23,607 nucleotides of DNA from DATEPR01 sp036503065. Its GTDB lineage: Bacteria > Actinomycetota > Actinomycetes > Mycobacteriales > Pseudonocardiaceae. Below are positions 1 through 10,900 of this stretch, piece by piece. Positions within the stretch are counted from its first letter, which is position 1; every line of letters starts with the position of its first letter. The notes beneath the pieces are model-generated. The model saw only the letters and a list, made by a program, of their open reading frames with translations, did no database searches and had not been told where the DNA came from. Position numbers and translations under genes: made by a program. The stretch spans positions 1 to 23,607 of the forward strand of contig DASXXM010000633.1 of the NCBI GenBank assembly GCA_036503065.1, given 5' to 3'.

Positions 1-960
1 GCGGCCCCCGCCCCGGCGGGGTCCGAGCTGGCTGCCAGCAGCCGTGGCCTGCGCAAGACGTTCCGCGGCACGGTCGCGGTCGACCGCCTCGACCTGGACG
101 TGCCGGCAGGCTGCGTGCTGGGCATGTTGGGCCCCAACGGATCCGGCAAAACCACCACCATCCGGATGCTGCTTGGCCTGGTCCGCCCGACCGAGGGCGA
201 GGTCCAACTCCTTGGCCACGCCATGCCGAACGGCGCCGCGCAGGCGCTGCCCAGGGTGGGCGCGCTGGTCGAGGGGCCCGGCTTCCACCCGTATCTGTCC
301 GGTATGGACAATCTGCGCCGGGTGGCCGCGGCCGAACCGCTGCTGCCGACCAAACAGATCACCGCGGCCGTGACCGACGCGCTGGAGCGGGTCGGCCTGA
401 CCGACGCGCGCAATCGCCGGTACCGGGCCTACTCACTGGGCATGAAGCAGCGCCTCGGTCTGGCCGCCGCGCTGCTCGTGCCGCGTGACCTGGTCATCCT
501 GGACGAGCCGACCAACGGCCTCGACCCGGCCGGCACCAGGGAGATCCGCAGGGTGATCGCGGAGCTGCACGCCTCCGGCACCACCGTGCTGGTGTCATCG
601 CACCTACTGTCCGAAGTGGAGGCGACCTGCACGCACGTTGCCGTGCTGCACCGCGGCAACCTGGTGGCCCAGGGGGAACTGGCGCCGCTGCTGGAAGCCG
701 GCAACCCCACCCTCCTGGTGACCACGCCCGCCCAGACCGAAGCGGTGGAAGCGTTGCGGGACAACAGAATTGGCGTCCGCATCGTGGCAGACGGCCTGCT
801 GGTGGACCTGGCCGGCACCACGGCACCGGTCGTGGTGGAAACGCTGGTGCGCGCCGGTGTCCCGGTGCACGAGGTACGACGGCAACGGGCCGACCTGGAG
901 GAACTGTTCGCCCGGTTGACCGAGAACACGGACATCACCGAAACGGGGGAACAACGATGA
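1..960 (+). CDS. ABC transporter ATP-binding protein (5' end outside window)
   Basis: This is the nucleotide-binding subunit of an ABC-2 type exporter, acting on the inner face of the membrane to power the permease encoded next. The reading frame is open from base 1, so the true start lies upstream; 319 residues are visible. The Walker A motif GPNGSGKTT is encoded at about 130-156, the signature YSLGMKQ at about 430-450, Walker B LVILDEP at about 490-510 and the switch histidine (SSH) near 600. The roughly 110 residues after the ATPase core resemble the C-terminal extension of DrrA/BcrA/CcmA-type exporters. The stop overlaps the permease start by four bases (ATGA), so the two are translationally coupled. 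The substrate cannot be told from sequence; family resemblance suggests drug or peptide export. Confidence 0.95.
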   Translation, partial: AAPAPAGSELAASSRGLRKTFRGTVAVDRLDLDVPAGCVLGMLGPNGSGKTTTIRMLLGLVRPTEGEVQLLGHAMPNGAAQALPRVGALVEGPGFHPYLSGMDNLRRVAAAEPLLPTKQITAAVTDALERVGLTDARNRRYRAYSLGMKQRLGLAAALLVPRDLVILDEPTNGLDPAGTREIRRVIAELHASGTTVLVSSHLLSEVEATCTHVAVLHRGNLVAQGELAPLLEAGNPTLLVTTPAQTEAVEALRDNRIGVRIVADGLLVDLAGTTAPVVVETLVRAGVPVHEVRRQRADLEELFARLTENTDITETGEQR

Positions 961-1823
961 CCGCCGCGACGCTGACCGCGCCGGGCAGGCCGGTCGGGAC
1001 CGCGACGCACGCGCCGCTGCGTCGGTTGCTGCGTTCGGAACTGACGGTCGTGTTCCGGCGGCCGCGCACCTGGATCGCGCTGGCGCTGCTGGCCCTGGTG
1101 CCGGTGGTGATCGCGATCGGTACCGAGATCAGGGGTCCGAGGAACAACGGTGGCGGCGGCGGAAACATCATCGGCAACCTGATCGACAACGGCTTCGTGC
1201 TGCCGATCGTCGCGCTGACCATCACCCTGACGGTGCTGTTGCCGCTGGTCGGCGCGATGTGGTCGGCGGACGCGCTGGCCGGGGAGTCGTCCAACGGCAC
1301 GTTGCGCGCGCTGTTGGTGGCGCCGGTCGGCCGGGTGCGGCTACTGGTGGTCAAGTCGTTCGGCGTGGCCGTCGCGGTGCTCACGGCGTGCGTGCTGATC
1401 TCGGCCGTCGGCATGATCACCGGTCTGATCGTGATCGGATCGCACGGCATGATCACGTTGTCCGGCACCACGTTGTCGTTCGGCGGGGCACTGGGCCGGG
1501 TGGCCATCGCGACCGGCTGGGTCGCCGTGCAGGTGTGGGCGGTCTGCGCGGTGGCGCTGGCCGTGTCCGCGTGCACGGAACACCCGATGGTCGTGATGGC
1601 GGCGACGCTGGCCGGCGCGATCGTGTTCGGTGTGCTGTCGACCATCCCGTCGCTGGACTGGCTGCAGCCCTACCTGCTGACCAACTCGTGGTCGTCGCTG
1701 GCTGACGTGCTGCGTGACCCGATGCCCACCAGCGGTCTGGTCCACGGGATTCTGGAGGCCGGCTGCTACGGCGTGATCGGCTGGTCGCTGGCGCTCGCGC
1801 GGGTCGTCACCAAGGACGGCTGA
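957..1823 (+). CDS. ABC-2 type transporter permease
   Basis: This 288-residue integral membrane protein should form the channel of the exporter with the preceding ATPase. About six hydrophobic segments are visible, near residues 38-56, 80-104, 127-150, 175-200, 205-225 and 265-282. A glycine/asparagine-rich loop (GPRNNGGGGGN) follows the first segment. The motif ALAGESSNGTLRALLVAPVGR is characteristic of ABC-2 permeases of the type paired with BcrA/DrrA-like ATPases. The ATG overlaps the upstream stop (ATGA). A 19-base gap separates it from the dehydratase gene, so the three may share a transcript. The substrate is unknown. Confidence 0.9.
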   Translation: MTAATLTAPGRPVGTATHAPLRRLLRSELTVVFRRPRTWIALALLALVPVVIAIGTEIRGPRNNGGGGGNIIGNLIDNGFVLPIVALTITLTVLLPLVGAMWSADALAGESSNGTLRALLVAPVGRVRLLVVKSFGVAVAVLTACVLISAVGMITGLIVIGSHGMITLSGTTLSFGGALGRVAIATGWVAVQVWAVCAVALAVSACTEHPMVVMAATLAGAIVFGVLSTIPSLDWLQPYLLTNSWSSLADVLRDPMPTSGLVHGILEAGCYGVIGWSLALARVVTKDG

Positions 1824-1842
1824 TCTCGGGCACGATACGACC

Positions 1843-2139
1843 ATGAGCGAACTACTCGACGACGCAGCGATCGACCAGGGCATCGCCGGCCTGACCGGCT
1901 GGCGGCGGGACGGCGACGCCCTGGTCCGCACGGTGGAACTGGACGACTTCCCGCAGGCCATCGAGGTGGTGGATCGTGTCGCCGAGACGGCGGAACGCGA
2001 CAATCACCACCCGGACATCGACATCAGGTGGCGCACCCTCACGTTCCGGTGCAGCACTCATTCGGCCGGCGGCATCACCGCGAAGGACCTGACACTGGCC
2101 GGCGACATCGACTCGACGATCGACGCGGTCCGGGCCTGA
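1843..2139 (+). CDS. 4a-hydroxytetrahydrobiopterin (pterin-4a-carbinolamine) dehydratase
   Basis: This 98-residue protein has the normal length and motifs of the PCD/DCoH family, which dehydrates 4a-hydroxytetrahydropterin in the cytoplasm and so recycles the pterin cofactor of aromatic amino acid hydroxylases. The catalytic histidines correspond to H55 and H56 (in NHHPDIDIRW) and H73 (in CSTHSAGGIT), followed by D82 in KDL. No pterin-dependent hydroxylase is in the window, so its partner reaction is unknown. PCD-like proteins are common in actinobacteria without an obvious hydroxylase, and some may have other roles. There is no strong Shine-Dalgarno sequence before the ATG. Its TGA abuts the TGA of the convergent glycosyltransferase with no base between them. 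Confidence 0.92.
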   Translation: MSELLDDAAIDQGIAGLTGWRRDGDALVRTVELDDFPQAIEVVDRVAETAERDNHHPDIDIRWRTLTFRCSTHSAGGITAKDLTLAGDIDSTIDAVRA

Positions 2140-3384
2140 TCAGTTGGCGTTGGCCTCCTCGGCCACCACGGGCACGGGCGACGCCGGCCTTGGCCGGCGC
2201 AGCGCCACCCCGATCGCCACCAGGGTGAGCAGCCCGCACGCCGGGTAGACCCACCCGAGCAGGGAGGCGTACCAGGGCCGGGAGATCACCCAGATAGAAC
2301 TCTGCAGTACCAGCAGGAACGAGATCACGAAGCTGCCCACCGCGACCAGCCAGGCCACGGCGGTGATCGTCACCAGCCGTCCGCCCGCGGCCCGGCCGTA
2401 GACGAGCCACAACACCGCCGGCACCATCCACACCCAGTGATGGCTCCACGAGATCGGCGACACCAACAGGGTGAAGAACTGCACGGACACCACGCCGGCC
2501 AGCACGTCCCCGGCCCGGATCGCCGCCCGCAGCGCGAAGCACAGCAGCACGGCGGCCACCGCGGCGCCTGCCAGCCAGATCGGCCCCGATCCCACGTCGT
2601 AGCCGAAGGTTCTGGAGAGCGCGGCCCGCAACGACTGGTTGATCGCCGACCCGACCGGCCCGATCCGATCGGTCTGGCCGAGCAGGTGGAACCAGTACAA
2701 CGTCGACTGTGTGGGTGACACCACGTAGGCGATCCCGACGGTCACCGCGAACGCGACCGCCGACCAGAACGCGGCGGCCCACCGCTTCGTGGCGAGGAAG
2801 TAGATGCCGGACAGGGCGGGCGTCAGCTTGATGCCCGCCGTGAGCCCGACACTCAGCCCGGACAGCACCGGTCGCGTGCTCACCATGCCGGCCAGCACGA
2901 TCGCCGCCAGCAGTAGGTTCACCTGGCCGTAGTTCAGCGTGGTCCGGACCGGTTCGATCCACAGTGCCAACGCGGTGACGAACATCGCCCGACGGCGCCA
3001 GACATCCTCGGTGACGGCCTCATCGGCCCGATCCCGCGCGATGAGCCGCAACGACAGCCGAACCAGCCACCACAGGCACGCCACCGACACGATCTGCCAG
3101 AGCCACCGAACAAGCACCCACGGCAGCCACGACAGGGGAATGAAGATGACCGCGGCGAACGGCGGATAGGTGAACGGCAGCGCGAACTGCTGGGAGTACT
3201 CGGTGAGGTGCCAGTCGTAGAGCGTGCCCCGCAGCAGGCTCGGCGAGCCGTCCCGGTAGACCATGAGGTCGATCATGGTCATCTTGGTCTGCGTGGCCAC
3301 CAACGCGAAATGCAGCACAACCGAAGCGCCGAGCAGCCACGGGGCGACGCTGAGTATCCGGGCCTCAATGGCACGCACGTTCAC
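2140..3384 (-). CDS. GT87-family (DUF2029) membrane mannosyltransferase, PimE-like
   Basis: This 414-residue polytopic membrane protein belongs to the GT87/DUF2029 family of polyprenyl-phosphate-mannose-dependent alpha-1,2-mannosyltransferases, which build phosphatidylinositol mannosides and lipoglycans on the outer face of the membrane. The acidic residue expected to be catalytic is D39 in IDLMVYRDG. Other family blocks visible are FTYPPFAAVIFIPL, NYGQVNLLLAAI, GLTAGIKLTPAL and SPISWSHHWVW. The frame stays open upstream to 3459. I chose the GTG at 3384 because GGGAGAG lies seven bases before it and the hydrophobic N-terminus begins just after. The exact acceptor (PIM, lipomannan or another glycolipid) cannot be decided. 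It is transcribed divergently from the small membrane protein gene. Confidence 0.87.
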   Translation of the reverse strand: MNVRAIEARILSVAPWLLGASVVLHFALVATQTKMTMIDLMVYRDGSPSLLRGTLYDWHLTEYSQQFALPFTYPPFAAVIFIPLSWLPWVLVRWLWQIVSVACLWWLVRLSLRLIARDRADEAVTEDVWRRRAMFVTALALWIEPVRTTLNYGQVNLLLAAIVLAGMVSTRPVLSGLSVGLTAGIKLTPALSGIYFLATKRWAAAFWSAVAFAVTVGIAYVVSPTQSTLYWFHLLGQTDRIGPVGSAINQSLRAALSRTFGYDVGSGPIWLAGAAVAAVLLCFALRAAIRAGDVLAGVVSVQFFTLLVSPISWSHHWVWMVPAVLWLVYGRAAGGRLVTITAVAWLVAVGSFVISFLLVLQSSIWVISRPWYASLLGWVYPACGLLTLVAIGVALRRPRPASPVPVVAEEANAN

Positions 3385-3569
3385 GAATCCGCTCTCCCTG
3401 TACCGGGACGATCGCCGTCCACGGTATCCGTTCCCTCGGTTTTCCCTGCACGCAGCCACATCAAACTACCGGCCGTCACCCGATCCAGTGGTACCGCCTG
3501 TGACCTGGACTACTTTCACGCCACCCGCCGCAGGGTCGGCACGTCCCCCGAAGAAAGGAGGAACACCGC

Positions 3570-3788
3570 ATGATCCACCCAGCCAAGCGAACAGCAGCCC
3601 TGACCGGCGCGATGGCGGTGCTGGTCGTGGTCCTGATCGCCGTGGTCGCACTACCGGCGAGCGCCGCGACCAGAACACCGGACCACACCCGCGGTGACCT
3701 ACTGGTCGGCGGCCTGTCCCTGACCGGCATCGTGCTCGTGGCCGGCGCCGTCCTCTGGTACACCGTCCACACCCGCCGAAGCCACTGA
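3570..3788 (+). CDS. small membrane or secreted protein, unknown function
   Basis: This is a 72-residue protein I do not recognise. Translation is well supported: AAAGGAGG sits at 3554-3561, eight bases before the ATG. The N-terminus has lysine and arginine, then a hydrophobic stretch (about residues 14-28) ending in LPASAAT, which could be a signal-peptidase site or simply the end of a first membrane helix. A second hydrophobic helix runs from about 44 to 64, followed by the basic end HTRRSH. It is either a two-helix membrane protein or a processed single-pass protein with a short external loop containing the DHTRGD stretch. It is divergent from the glycosyltransferase gene and convergent with ychF. 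Confidence 0.7.
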   Translation: MIHPAKRTAALTGAMAVLVVVLIAVVALPASAATRTPDHTRGDLLVGGLSLTGIVLVAGAVLWYTVHTRRSH

Positions 3789-3838
3789 CCTGCGAATACT
3801 CGCGATATGCAACGTCAGCAATGGTAGCGCGCCGCGAG

Positions 3839-3856
3839 GATGACGATCTCGTCATC
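3839..3856. terminator. inverted repeat between convergent genes, possible weak terminator
   Basis: GATGACGA and TCGTCATC form a perfect 8-base inverted repeat around a 2-base centre, so a real hairpin would have about 6 paired bases and a 6-base loop. It lies between the convergent small membrane protein gene and ychF. It has no T-tract and is not GC-rich, so it could equally be a protein-binding dyad. Confidence 0.3.
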
Positions 3857-3892
3857 TCACGCGGTGCCCTGCCCCGAACTGCGGTGACTTCG

Positions 3893-4972
<1,080 letters not shown>

Positions 4973-5119
4973 ATACGCTCCACGCTGGTACTCGTCGGCC
5001 GCGTCCGCGGCGCTGCTGGCTCACTCACAACCGTCGAGTCTAGTTGCCGTTGGCGTCGCCACCGCGGCCCGGCCGTCGTGTCCGATTCCCGCCAGCCACT
5101 GTCCGACCCTGCTGGCAAC

Positions 5120-6655
5120 ATGAACGACATGCCCCGCCAATCCGCCCCGCTGGAGTCGGCACCACCGCAGGCCGCTGTCCGGCCGCGCCGTCTCGACCCG
5201 GAGCAGTCCTACCGGGCCGTGGCCGCCCGGGACGGCCGATTCGACGGCTGGTTCATCGTGGCGGTGCGTACCACCGGCATCTACTGCCGGCCGTCCTGCC
5301 CGGCCACCACGCCCAAGTCCAGCAACGTCGAGTTCTTCGCAACGGCCGCGGCGGCCCAGTGCGCCGGCTACCGGGCGTGCCGCCGTTGCCTGCCCGACGC
5401 CGTGCCCGGTTCACCGGAATGGAACCTGCGCGCCGACCTGACGAGCCGCGCGATGCGCCTGATCGCCGACGGCCTTGTCGAGCGCGAAGGAGTCCCGGGC
5501 CTGGCCGCCCGCCTGAGCTACTCGGAACGCCACCTGACCAGGGTGCTGACCGCCGAGTTGGGCGCGGGCCCACTGGCGCTGGCCAGGGCACACCGAGCCC
5601 AGGATGCCCGGCTGCTGATCGAGACGACCACGCTGCCCTTCGGCGACATCGCCTTCGCGGCCGGTTTCAGCAGCGTCCGCCAGTTCAACGACACGGTTCG
5701 CGACGTGTTCGCCGCGACACCTTCCGAACTGCGCGCGTGGGCCGCCCGACGGATGCCACGCCAGGCTCCCGGCCGCATCACCATCCGGCTGGCCCACCGC
5801 CCGCCCCTTGATGCTGCCGGTGTGCTGAACTTCCTGGCCGCCCGCGCGCTGCCGGGCGTGGAGACCGCGAGCGCGACGCACTACGCTCGCTCCCTGCGAC
5901 TTCCCCACGGCACCGGCACGGCCGCCCTGACTCCCCGCGACGGGCACGTGGCCTGCACCCTGCGGCTGGATGACCTGCGCGACCTGGGCAGCGCGGTGGC
6001 CAGACTGCGCAGGCTGTTCGACCTGGACGCCGATCCGGTGGCCATCGACGACATCCTCAACACCGACCCGGCCCTGGCCGCCTCAGTCGCGGCGGTGCCG
6101 GGCATTCGCGTGCCAGGTGCCGTGGACGGTGACGAACTGGTGCTCAGAGCCCTGCTGGGCCAACAGATTTCGGTAGCGGCGGCCCGAACCGCCCTGACCC
6201 GCCTGGCGGACGCGCTGGGCGACCGGCTGCCCACGCCGGATGGCGAACTGACCACACTGTTCCCCACAGCGGCATCGATAGCCGAACACGCAGGAGAAGT
6301 GATGACCGGCCCCCGCAGAAGAATCGACGCGGTGCGGCAAGTAAGTGCCGCACTGGCCGACGGCACGCTGGCGGTACACGTCGGCCGAGACACCGACGAG
6401 CTGAGGGCCGATCTGGAGGCGCAGCCCGGCATCGGCCGGTGGACATCCGGCTATGTGCTGGCCAGGGTGCTCGGCTCCCCCGACGTGCTGCTCATCACGG
6501 ACATAGCGTTACGCCGCGGCGCAGCAGCGCTGGGACTACCCGGCGACCAGGAAGGTTTGACGGCACGATCCCAGGCATGGCGCCCGTGGCGGTCGTACGC
6601 CGGCATGCACATGTGGCGCGCGGCAGCCGCCGCGTCAACGAGGAGGACAGCATGA
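5120..6655 (+). CDS. alkA: bifunctional Ada-type methyl-phosphotriester sensor / AlkA 3-methyladenine DNA glycosylase
   Basis: This 511-residue fusion both senses and repairs alkylation damage. Residues about 26-93 form the Ada zinc domain with four cysteines: C56 and C60 in GIYCRPSC, and C87 and C90 in RACRRC. By analogy with E. coli Ada, the first would accept the methyl group from a phosphotriester. Residues about 100-210 form an AraC-type helix-turn-helix domain (DIAFAAGFSSVRQFNDTVRD), so it may activate its own operon. Residues about 220-511 form an AlkA/HhH-GPD glycosylase, with GQQISVAAAR near 347, the helix-hairpin-helix PGIGRWTSGYV at 436-446 and the catalytic aspartate D461 in TDIALRR. 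The same fusion next to ogt occurs in mycobacteria. ATG at 5120 is chosen; ATG at 5129 is an alternative, and neither has a clear Shine-Dalgarno sequence. Its stop overlaps the next start (ATGA). Confidence 0.95.
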   Translation: MNDMPRQSAPLESAPPQAAVRPRRLDPEQSYRAVAARDGRFDGWFIVAVRTTGIYCRPSCPATTPKSSNVEFFATAAAAQCAGYRACRRCLPDAVPGSPEWNLRADLTSRAMRLIADGLVEREGVPGLAARLSYSERHLTRVLTAELGAGPLALARAHRAQDARLLIETTTLPFGDIAFAAGFSSVRQFNDTVRDVFAATPSELRAWAARRMPRQAPGRITIRLAHRPPLDAAGVLNFLAARALPGVETASATHYARSLRLPHGTGTAALTPRDGHVACTLRLDDLRDLGSAVARLRRLFDLDADPVAIDDILNTDPALAASVAAVPGIRVPGAVDGDELVLRALLGQQISVAAARTALTRLADALGDRLPTPDGELTTLFPTAASIAEHAGEVMTGPRRRIDAVRQVSAALADGTLAVHVGRDTDELRADLEAQPGIGRWTSGYVLARVLGSPDVLLITDIALRRGAAALGLPGDQEGLTARSQAWRPWRSYAGMHMWRAAAAASTRRTA

Positions 6656-7161
6656 CGCCCGCACCAGCGGTCAGCACGGTAGACACCCCCGCAGGCCCGT
6701 TCACCGCGGTAATAGCCGACGACGGCGCGGTCCTGGCTGCCGGCTGGACAGGAGACCTGGCCGAACTGCGGCCCCAGGTAGCCGCCGCCCTGTGGCCGAC
6801 AGACCTGCACGTACGCCCCGAACTGGGCGACGTAACCAAGTCCATCCTCGCCTACCACGAAGGCGACCTGACCGCGGTGGACGAAATTGAAGTACGCCAA
6901 CGCTCCGGCGAATTCCGCGAACACGCCTGGCGTGTCCTACGCACTGTCCCACCCGGCAAGCCAATCAGCTACACGGATTACGCGGCCCTGGCCGGCCGCC
7001 CAGCCGCCATCCGAGCAGCCGCAGGAGCTTGCGCCTACAACGCGGCGGCACTGTTCGTCCCATGCCACCGTGTACTGAGAACCGACGGCACCCTGGGCGG
7101 CTTCCGCTGGGGCCTACCAGTCAAGCAGTGGCTACTGGACCACGAGACCACCATCCGCTGA
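6652..7161 (+). CDS. ogt: methylated-DNA--[protein]-cysteine S-methyltransferase
   Basis: This 169-residue suicide enzyme transfers the alkyl group from O6-alkylguanine (or O4-alkylthymine) to its own cysteine. The active site is VPCHRV with C138. The DNA-binding wing carries the expected arginine finger at R121 (AIRAAAGACAYN) and the hinge asparagine at N130. The residues after N130 (AAALFV) replace the usual NPxxxxx pattern, a mild deviation. AGGAGG at 6641-6646 sits five bases before the ATG, inside the end of the upstream gene. The four-base overlap makes this a two-gene adaptive-response operon that splits the functions of E. coli Ada between two proteins. Confidence 0.95.
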   Translation: MTPAPAVSTVDTPAGPFTAVIADDGAVLAAGWTGDLAELRPQVAAALWPTDLHVRPELGDVTKSILAYHEGDLTAVDEIEVRQRSGEFREHAWRVLRTVPPGKPISYTDYAALAGRPAAIRAAAGACAYNAAALFVPCHRVLRTDGTLGGFRWGLPVKQWLLDHETTIR

Positions 7162-7181
7162 CCACCCACTGCCCTAGCGGT

Positions 7182-7226
7182 CGGCGATGGATCCGTGGCC
7201 CCGATCCGGGTGCCCGGCCATCGCCG
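7182..7226 (+). terminator. stem-loop 20 bases after ogt, possible terminator
   Basis: The arms CGGCGATGG (7182-7190) and CCATCGCCG (7218-7226) pair perfectly over nine bases. They enclose a second small stem, CCGGG (7206-7210) with CCCGG (7213-7217). No T-tract follows, as is usual for actinobacterial hairpin terminators. Position just after ogt supports a role in ending that transcript or protecting its 3' end. Confidence 0.45.
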
Positions 7227-7990
7227 CCCGGGCGTGACCCGGCCAACCAGCACCGACATCCAACCGGCCAGCCACAGGCAGCCACCCACACCTACCCGCC
7301 GAACAGCAACCGAACGGGCTCGCCACCGTAGTCACCAACGAGCCATTGCAGGCTCGCAGCCGACGAACCCCGCCGCCGCCGAACGCCCAGCGCCGATGCG
7401 CCGTCAGCCGAGTCACAACCGCCCTCGGCCCCGGGGCGCCGATCCACAACTGGCTGAATCCACCGGCCGCCCACCAGGCCACAGCGCCAGCCCAACCCAG
7501 ATCAATCAGCCAATCCAGCACCAGCCGACCGCGATCTCCCCGACCGCCCCTGGCGGAGGGCGCGCTCGACTACCCGGCCACCAACCGATCCCGAACACCG
7601 GCCGACCCGCTGGATGCCCGATACAGGCTGGTCGATGCTCCCTGAGCGCGGATCGCTGATCACCACGTGGCGCCACCTCGGCCCCGGTAGGCGGGGCGGT
7701 CACCCACGCGGCGAGCTGCGGGCTGAACCACATGGTCCTGGCCAAGGGTCTTGTGGTCGGACACCGATCCGTCACCGGATGCGGGTACTGGTTGCACAGC
7801 CACCCCGACCAAGCTGTCCACCAACGAGCCCAGTCGTGCAGCTGCCACAACGCGATTGCGGGTGATCACACAGTCAGCGGCCGACGCTTCAGTGACTGGT
7901 CGGTACCAGCTCAGCCACGTCGCGACCGTCCGCCGATCATGCAGCCGGGAGCCGCCGACTTCACCCGTCGCACCGGTCGGCGCGGGTGGA
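7227..7990. other. gene-free spacer between convergent ogt and sbcC, T-poor on + strand
   Basis: I see no supportable gene here. The open frames on either strand have no recognisable motif or Shine-Dalgarno sequence and are rich in residues that simply reflect base bias. From about 7230 to 7620 the + strand is strongly depleted in T and has more C than G. For example, 7261-7320 contains 28 C, 17 A, 13 G and 2 T, and 7441-7500 contains 28 C, 15 A, 13 G and 4 T. From about 7620 to 7990 the composition returns to normal. A C-rich, G-poor 3' untranslated region is what Rho-loading sites look like, so this may be a Rho-dependent termination zone for ogt transcripts. A decayed gene is the alternative. 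Confidence 0.5.
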
Positions 7991-10900
7991 TCAGCCGGCG
8001 GTCAGTTCCAGCTTTGAGCCGGTTCTGGCCTTACATACCCGCAACCGCACCGGGATTCGCTGCCGTAATTCCTCCACATGGGACACGACACCGACCACGC
8101 GGCCACCGGCACGCAGCTCATCGAGTGTGTCCATCACCTGATCCAATGCGTCCGCGTCCAACATGCCGAATCCCTCGTCTACGAACAATGTGTCCAGTAA
8201 CGCACCTCCGGTTTCCGTCGCGACGACATCGGCGAGGCCGAGAGCCAGCGACAGCGAGGCGAGGAACGATTCCCCGCCGGACAAGGTCTTCGCCGGCCGG
8301 GACTGGCCGGAGTAGTCGTCGAGCACGTCGAGGCCGAGACCGCCGCGGGTACCCCGTTGGCCGGCGGCCGCCGAGTGCACGAACGAGTATCTGCCCTGGC
8401 TCATCTGTTGCAGCCGGTGTGTGGCCGCCACCGCCACCTCGGCCAGCCGTGCCGCCAGTAGATACGATCGCAACGACATCTTGCGGGCATTCTGACCTCG
8501 ACCGTTCACCACATCCGCGAGCGCGACCAGCCGTTGGTGTTCTGCCTCGACCGGCGCCAATCGCAGCCATGCCTGGGTCAACCGCGCGGCAAGACGATCG
8601 ACCTCCCGCTCACGTCGTTGCGTGGCGTCGAACAGCAGGCTTGCCGCCTCGGCATCGTCGGCGGTCTCACGCGCCAGTAGCCGCGCGTCGGCCACGTCAA
8701 CGACCGTGTCCGGGCGAATGTCGGCCAATTCCGGTTCGGCCAGCGCCGCGTGCGCCGTGGCGGCCTTGCGATCGGCTTCGGCCAACCGCTCCGCGAGCGC
8801 TGTCATGACAGGCTCATCCCGGGCGGCCTGAACGGCTGTCGCCGGATCGCTGAAGCCGGCCTGTTCGGCGGCTTCGGCCAGCACCGCGGCCGACTCCGAC
8901 TGACGCGCTTCGGCATCAACCCGGGCCGAGCCGGCTTCGGCGCACGCCTCGAGGACCCGGACCGCGTCCAACAGGTACGCACGACGGGCCACCACATCCG
9001 GAAACGAACCCCTGGCCAGGGCCAGTCGCTCGGCACGATCGTCGATCACGTCCGCCAGCGACGCCCCGCCGGTGATGGCCGCCGTCACGTCGCCCTGAGC
9101 CTCGGCCAGCCGCGCATGCAACGCGTCGGCTTCCTGGTCCAGTGCGGTCACCGCGGCTGTTCGGGCTGGTAGCCGCGCTGCACAGGCCCGTGCCACGGCG
9201 AGTTCCTCGGTCACCGCGGCCAAGGTGCCGGACAACGCGTCGGCCGTGCGATCCGCCAGCCGTTCGCGGAGCGCCATCAGCCGATGATCGGCTTTCGCTG
9301 CCGCGCCAACCAATTGTTCGCGCCGCGTTGCGGCGGTCCGTTCGGCATCGGCGGCGGCGCACTCATCGGCATCGCTGATCTGGTGCCCGGTCGGCACCGC
9401 CGGTGCCGGGTGCACTACCGAGCCGCACACCGCACACGGGTGATCGACCCGCAATCTGCCGGCCAGTTCGGCGGCCATGCCGGCCAGCCGCCGCTGTCGG
9501 ACGTCGAGCAGTGCTTCTCTGGCCAACTGGTGCCGATCAACCGCGTCGGACGCGTCCGACCTGGCGTCCGCGGCCGCCCGCGCCATACCCGGTAGTCGGA
9601 GCGCGTCGCGATGCAGTGCGCCGAGTTCGGCGACTCGATCGGCCAGACCGGTCAGCCGCCCGACTGCAAGGTTGGCCTCGTCCAGCGCGGCGCGTGCCGT
9701 CGCCACCCTGACCGGCATGCCGGTCAACAGCGCGGTGACGTGGTCGACGGTGTCAGCCGCGCTCCGTTCACACTCGGCGAGTTCGGCCAGGCGAGCTTCG
9801 TCAAGACGCTGCCGCTCGGCTTCGGCGACCAACGGCCGCAGCTCGCCCGCCTGGTCCCGTAGCGAGGCGGCACGCTCCCGCAGCGCGACAACAGCATCCG
9901 GTAGTTCGAGCACCGCGGACCAATCGGTGCCCAACTCGTGCACCGCGCGCACCGACTCCACGGCCCGCGTCTCACGCCGCCGCGCCACCGCTGATTCAGC
10001 GGCCGCCTTCGCGGCGGCCCGATGTGCGACGAGTACCGGCACGGCCCGACGCGCCGACGCCAATTCATCCGCCCACGACTGCCGCCGCTCCGTGGATCCG
10101 CCCAGTTCGGCGAGGATCTGGTGAGCGGAACGGACCCGACGAACTCGCTCGGCGAGTGCCACCAGCCTGCGGAGTTCCGCATCCGCCAGCTCGCGGGCCT
10201 CCCGCGCCTGCATGTCGAACTTCCCGGCCAGCGCGGCATCTTCGGCCAGCCGGGCGCGAACGGCGGCCAGCCATGCCGAGTCGGGTGCGTCCTCGGCGAT
10301 CCCGTCGTCGGTCGGCGGCTCCTCGCCTGCCGCCTGGGACACCCTGGCCACCAGCTCCCGAACCTGCTGCCGCAATTCCTGCACGGCATGTCCGCGCGCC
10401 TGTCGTACATCGCGGAACCACCGCTCGACATCGGCGAACCGCTCCGTGCCGAACAGGCGCTCCAGCAACTGTTCCCGTTCACCGGTGTCCGAGCGGAGAA
10501 ACCGGGCGAATTCACCTTGCGGCAACAGCACGACCTGGAAGAACTGGTCCGCGTTCATGCCGAGCAGCCGCTGCACGGTCCGTGCGACCTCGTCGATCCG
10601 CGTCAGACCGTCCGGGGTGTGGCCGCTCGGGGCCACACCGACCCAGGTCAGCGAGGCGCGCGCCCGCTGGATGGTCGTGCCGTCGCCGTTGCGTTTGGCA
10701 CGTTCGTAGTCCGGGCTGCGGACCAGCCGGAGCCGGTGGCCCTGGACGGTGAATTCCAGGACCACTTCGGTCACCGTTTCTGGTGCCGCGTAGTCGCAGC
10801 GCAGCCGTTTCACCTCGCCACGCGCACCGGGGACCGCGCCGAACAACGCGAAGGCGACCGCATCGAGCACCGTCGTCTTGCCGGCGCCGGTGTCGCCGTG

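Noticed and set aside
3385..3459. N-terminal extension of the glycosyltransferase
   Set aside because: The extension is Arg-rich and family-atypical, while GTG at 3384 has a well-placed ribosome site.
3499..3520. TGTGA and TCACG resembling a CRP-family site
   Set aside because: The half-sites are 12 bases apart instead of the required six.
7195..7659. Open frames on both strands in the spacer between ogt and sbcC
   Set aside because: They lack motifs and start signals and follow from the absence of T (and hence of stop codons) in the region.
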